DNA of 7,387 nucleotides from Clostridiales bacterium UBA1381 (lineage in GTDB: Bacteria; Bacillota; Clostridia; UBA1381), in assembly GCA_002305435.1 (NCBI GenBank), contig DBQZ01000080.1, positions 14,037-21,423 of the forward strand, in the 5' to 3' direction. Position 1 is the stretch's first letter, and the number at the start of each line of letters is the position of its first letter. Positions 6,054 through 7,387 of the stretch are shown here, piece by piece. The position numbers and the translations under genes were made by a program. The notes under the pieces were generated by a model. That model was not told the origin of the DNA. It saw only the letters and a program-made list of their open reading frames with translations, and did no database searches.

Positions 6054-7067
6054 TCATATCACCTCGTCTATACGATCCATAAACAGCTCAGCCAGCTTCT
6101 GCATATCCTCAATATCACTAAGAGAGGCTACGGATGCTGGCGAATGAAGATAGCGACACGGTATCGACAACGACGCTGTCTTTACACCGGTTCCCGAAAT
6201 ATGAACGGCTCCCGCATCATTTCCGCCGGCTGCCGCACGCTTCAGCTGCACATTTACACCGCTTTTCTTCCCCTCATCAAAAAGCCATTTGTAGAACTGC
6301 TTATCTGCTATCGTGCGCATATCCATAAACGATACTGCCACTCCGCCGCCAAGCTCCGTTACGTAGTCCTTCTCCTCGCAGCCGTGGACATCTGAGCAGG
6401 TCGTGGACTCCAAAATCAAAGCAATATCAGGCCTTATGCGGTGTGCGGCAATTTGTGCACCTCGAAGGCCTACCTCCTCCTGCACTGTAAAGCAGAAATA
6501 CGTATCATACATGCAGCTTTTCTTCATCAATTCCACTAAAACCGCACAGCCTGCCCTGTCGTCTATGGCTTTGGCCTTTATCCTGCCTCTACCAAATTCA
6601 TCAAAGTCCGTATCAAAGGCAGCATAATCCCCGAGCGATATATGTTTTTTAGCTTCCTTTTCGGAGGATGCTCCTATATCAATAAAAAGCTCCTTGATTT
6701 TAGGGACAGTCTCCCTCTCCTCTTTTGTCTGCAAATGTATAGCCTTAATCCCGATAACTCCCGGAATTTTATCTTTTCCTATACGAACCCGCTTCGATAT
6801 TAAAACCCTCGGATCTATGCCGCCGACGGTTTTAAATTTCAAATAGCCTTTTTCGGTTATTCCGCTTATTATAAGCCCCACCTCGTCCATATGGGCGCAG
6901 AGCATAACACGCTTTGAGCTGTCTGCCTTTTTAAGCGCAATAACATTTCCCATCGTATCAACCGTCACTTCATCGGCAAGCGGCCTTATCTTTTCCAGTA
7001 TTATCCTGCGTACCTGATCCTCGCAGCCGCTGACACCGTCAGCCTCGCACAGTTTCTTTAAAAGCAT
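6054..7067 (-). CDS. M42-family metallo-aminopeptidase (glutamyl aminopeptidase / TET / cellulase M type), complete
   Basis: A dinuclear metal aminopeptidase expected to trim short peptides in the cytoplasm, usually as a large tetrahedral assembly. The 337-residue length is normal. Counting from the ATG at 7067, the ligands are visible in order: H59 in CAHMDEVG, bridging D169 in AIDDRAG, general base E197 and ligand E198 in VQEEVG, E220 in LILEST, and H308 in RYLHSP. The residue at the E220 position is often Asp in relatives. GGIDPRVL (82-89) marks the inserted PDZ-like domain region of the family. GGAGG at 7079-7075 is 7 bases from ATG 7067 but only 1 base from ATG 7073, so I prefer 7067 (the longer form adds Met-Ala). 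It overlaps the upstream M42 gene by 10 bases. Substrate specificity cannot be read from the sequence. Confidence 0.94.
   Translation of the reverse strand: MLLKKLCEADGVSGCEDQVRRIILEKIRPLADEVTVDTMGNVIALKKADSSKRVMLCAHMDEVGLIISGITEKGYLKFKTVGGIDPRVLISKRVRIGKDKIPGVIGIKAIHLQTKEERETVPKIKELFIDIGASSEKEAKKHISLGDYAAFDTDFDEFGRGRIKAKAIDDRAGCAVLVELMKKSCMYDTYFCFTVQEEVGLRGAQIAAHRIRPDIALILESTTCSDVHGCEEKDYVTELGGGVAVSFMDMRTIADKQFYKWLFDEGKKSGVNVQLKRAAAGGNDAGAVHISGTGVKTASLSIPCRYLHSPASVASLSDIEDMQKLAELFMDRIDEVI
6060..6065 (-). promoter_or_regulatory. Ribosome binding site of the sirtuin gene, inside the M42 gene
   Basis: GAGGTG on the minus strand, 7 bases before ATG 6052. It occupies the final Glu-Val codons of the M42 peptidase. 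With only 1 base between the M42 stop and the ATG, reinitiation is plausible. Confidence 0.75.
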
Positions 7068-7387
7068 AGCCATTCCTCCAAATCTGTGTCAAGCCCTCTT
7101 ATAAACTGCTCCAAAAGCGCAGATGTCGCCTTTACATCGTCAAGTGAAACAGTTTCCACCGAAGTGTGCATATATTTAAGCGGTATTGACAAAAGCGCTG
7201 TCGGTATCCCGTTGCCTGCCACCTGTATAACCCATGCGTCTGTACCCGTATCGCCGCCGTCAACATCTATGCTCATCTTTATATCATGCTTTTTAGCCGT
7301 CTTTATAAGCCGTTTCGCCACTTTCGGGTGGATGTTCGGCCCTAGGGATATAACGGTACCGGAGCCGTTTTCAAAGGCATTTTCAGA
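7058..7387 (-). CDS. M42-family metallo-aminopeptidase, C-terminal part (cut by right window edge)
   Basis: The frame is open to base 7387 and the visible part is the last 109 residues of a protein expected to be about 340 residues. GPNIHPK (16-22 of the visible part), DGGDTGTDAW (43-52) and LLSIPLKYMHTSVE (65-78) are typical of the M42 C-terminal catalytic domain; H74 is the final metal ligand. A GTG at 7321 lies inside the conserved region and is not the real start, because clear family sequence (SLGPNIHP) lies upstream of it. It is a paralogue of the next gene: the segment ending in YMHT here corresponds to YLHS there, but the surrounding residues differ widely, so the duplication is old. 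Earlier metal ligands lie outside the window and cannot be checked. Confidence 0.93.
   Translation of the reverse strand, partial: SENAFENGSGTVISLGPNIHPKVAKRLIKTAKKHDIKMSIDVDGGDTGTDAWVIQVAGNGIPTALLSIPLKYMHTSVETVSLDDVKATSALLEQFIRGLDTDLEEWLCF
7075..7079 (-). promoter_or_regulatory. Ribosome binding site of the complete M42 gene
   Basis: GGAGG on the minus strand inside the 3' end of the upstream M42 gene. Spacing is 7 bases to ATG 7067 and 1 base to ATG 7073, so it favours the former. Confidence 0.75.

Noticed and set aside
7058..7321. Short separate 87-residue gene starting at GTG 7321
   Set aside because: The same frame continues open to the window edge with conserved M42 sequence, so this is the tail of a longer gene and not an independent small protein or a truncated pseudogene.

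Overview
The window is gene-dense chromosomal DNA with every recognisable gene on the minus strand, so transcription runs from base 7387 towards base 1. Gene content and order point to a member of the Bacillota, most likely Clostridia. The signature is yicC-remA-gmk-rpoZ-priA-def, the conserved Firmicute housekeeping cluster, in which RemA (DUF370) is essentially restricted to Gram-positive and related lineages. Base composition is moderate, Shine-Dalgarno sites are strong (AGGAGG, GGAGG), and TTG/GTG starts are frequent. No phage, transposon, CRISPR array, tRNA or rRNA is seen, and coding density is close to complete.

Right-hand block (about 4749-7387): four genes packed as one apparent operon. 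It begins with the C-terminal end of an M42-family metallo-aminopeptidase (cut by the window edge) and a second, complete M42 paralogue overlapping it. A Sir2-type NAD-dependent protein deacylase follows, starting 1 base after the M42 stop. An HD-domain hydrolase of the YfbR/HDDC2 nucleotidase type comes last, with its start overlapping the sirtuin stop as ATGA. Overlaps and embedded ribosome binding sites suggest translational coupling. The functional theme is peptide turnover, protein deacylation and nucleotide turnover.

Junction (4653-4748): the only real intergenic stretch. It is AT-rich and holds a convincing extended -10 promoter (TGATATAAT on the minus strand) for yicC, with a 12-bp palindrome upstream. 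No intrinsic terminator is visible after the HD gene, so some read-through into the yicC cluster is possible.

Left-hand block (1-4631): yicC (endoribonuclease family), remA (DNA-binding matrix regulator), gmk (guanylate kinase), rpoZ (RNA polymerase omega), priA (primosomal helicase) and def (peptide deformylase, cut by the left edge). These genes join RNA turnover, guanine nucleotide supply, transcription, replication restart and maturation of new proteins. The coaBC gene often found between rpoZ and priA in this cluster is absent; priA starts 1 base after the rpoZ stop.

This is mainly ordinary core genome. I found no convincing undescribed system. The points worth a second look are the dense set of non-ATG starts, unusual substrate-site residues in Gmk, the tandem M42 pair, the sirtuin-HD coupling and the regulatory junction.
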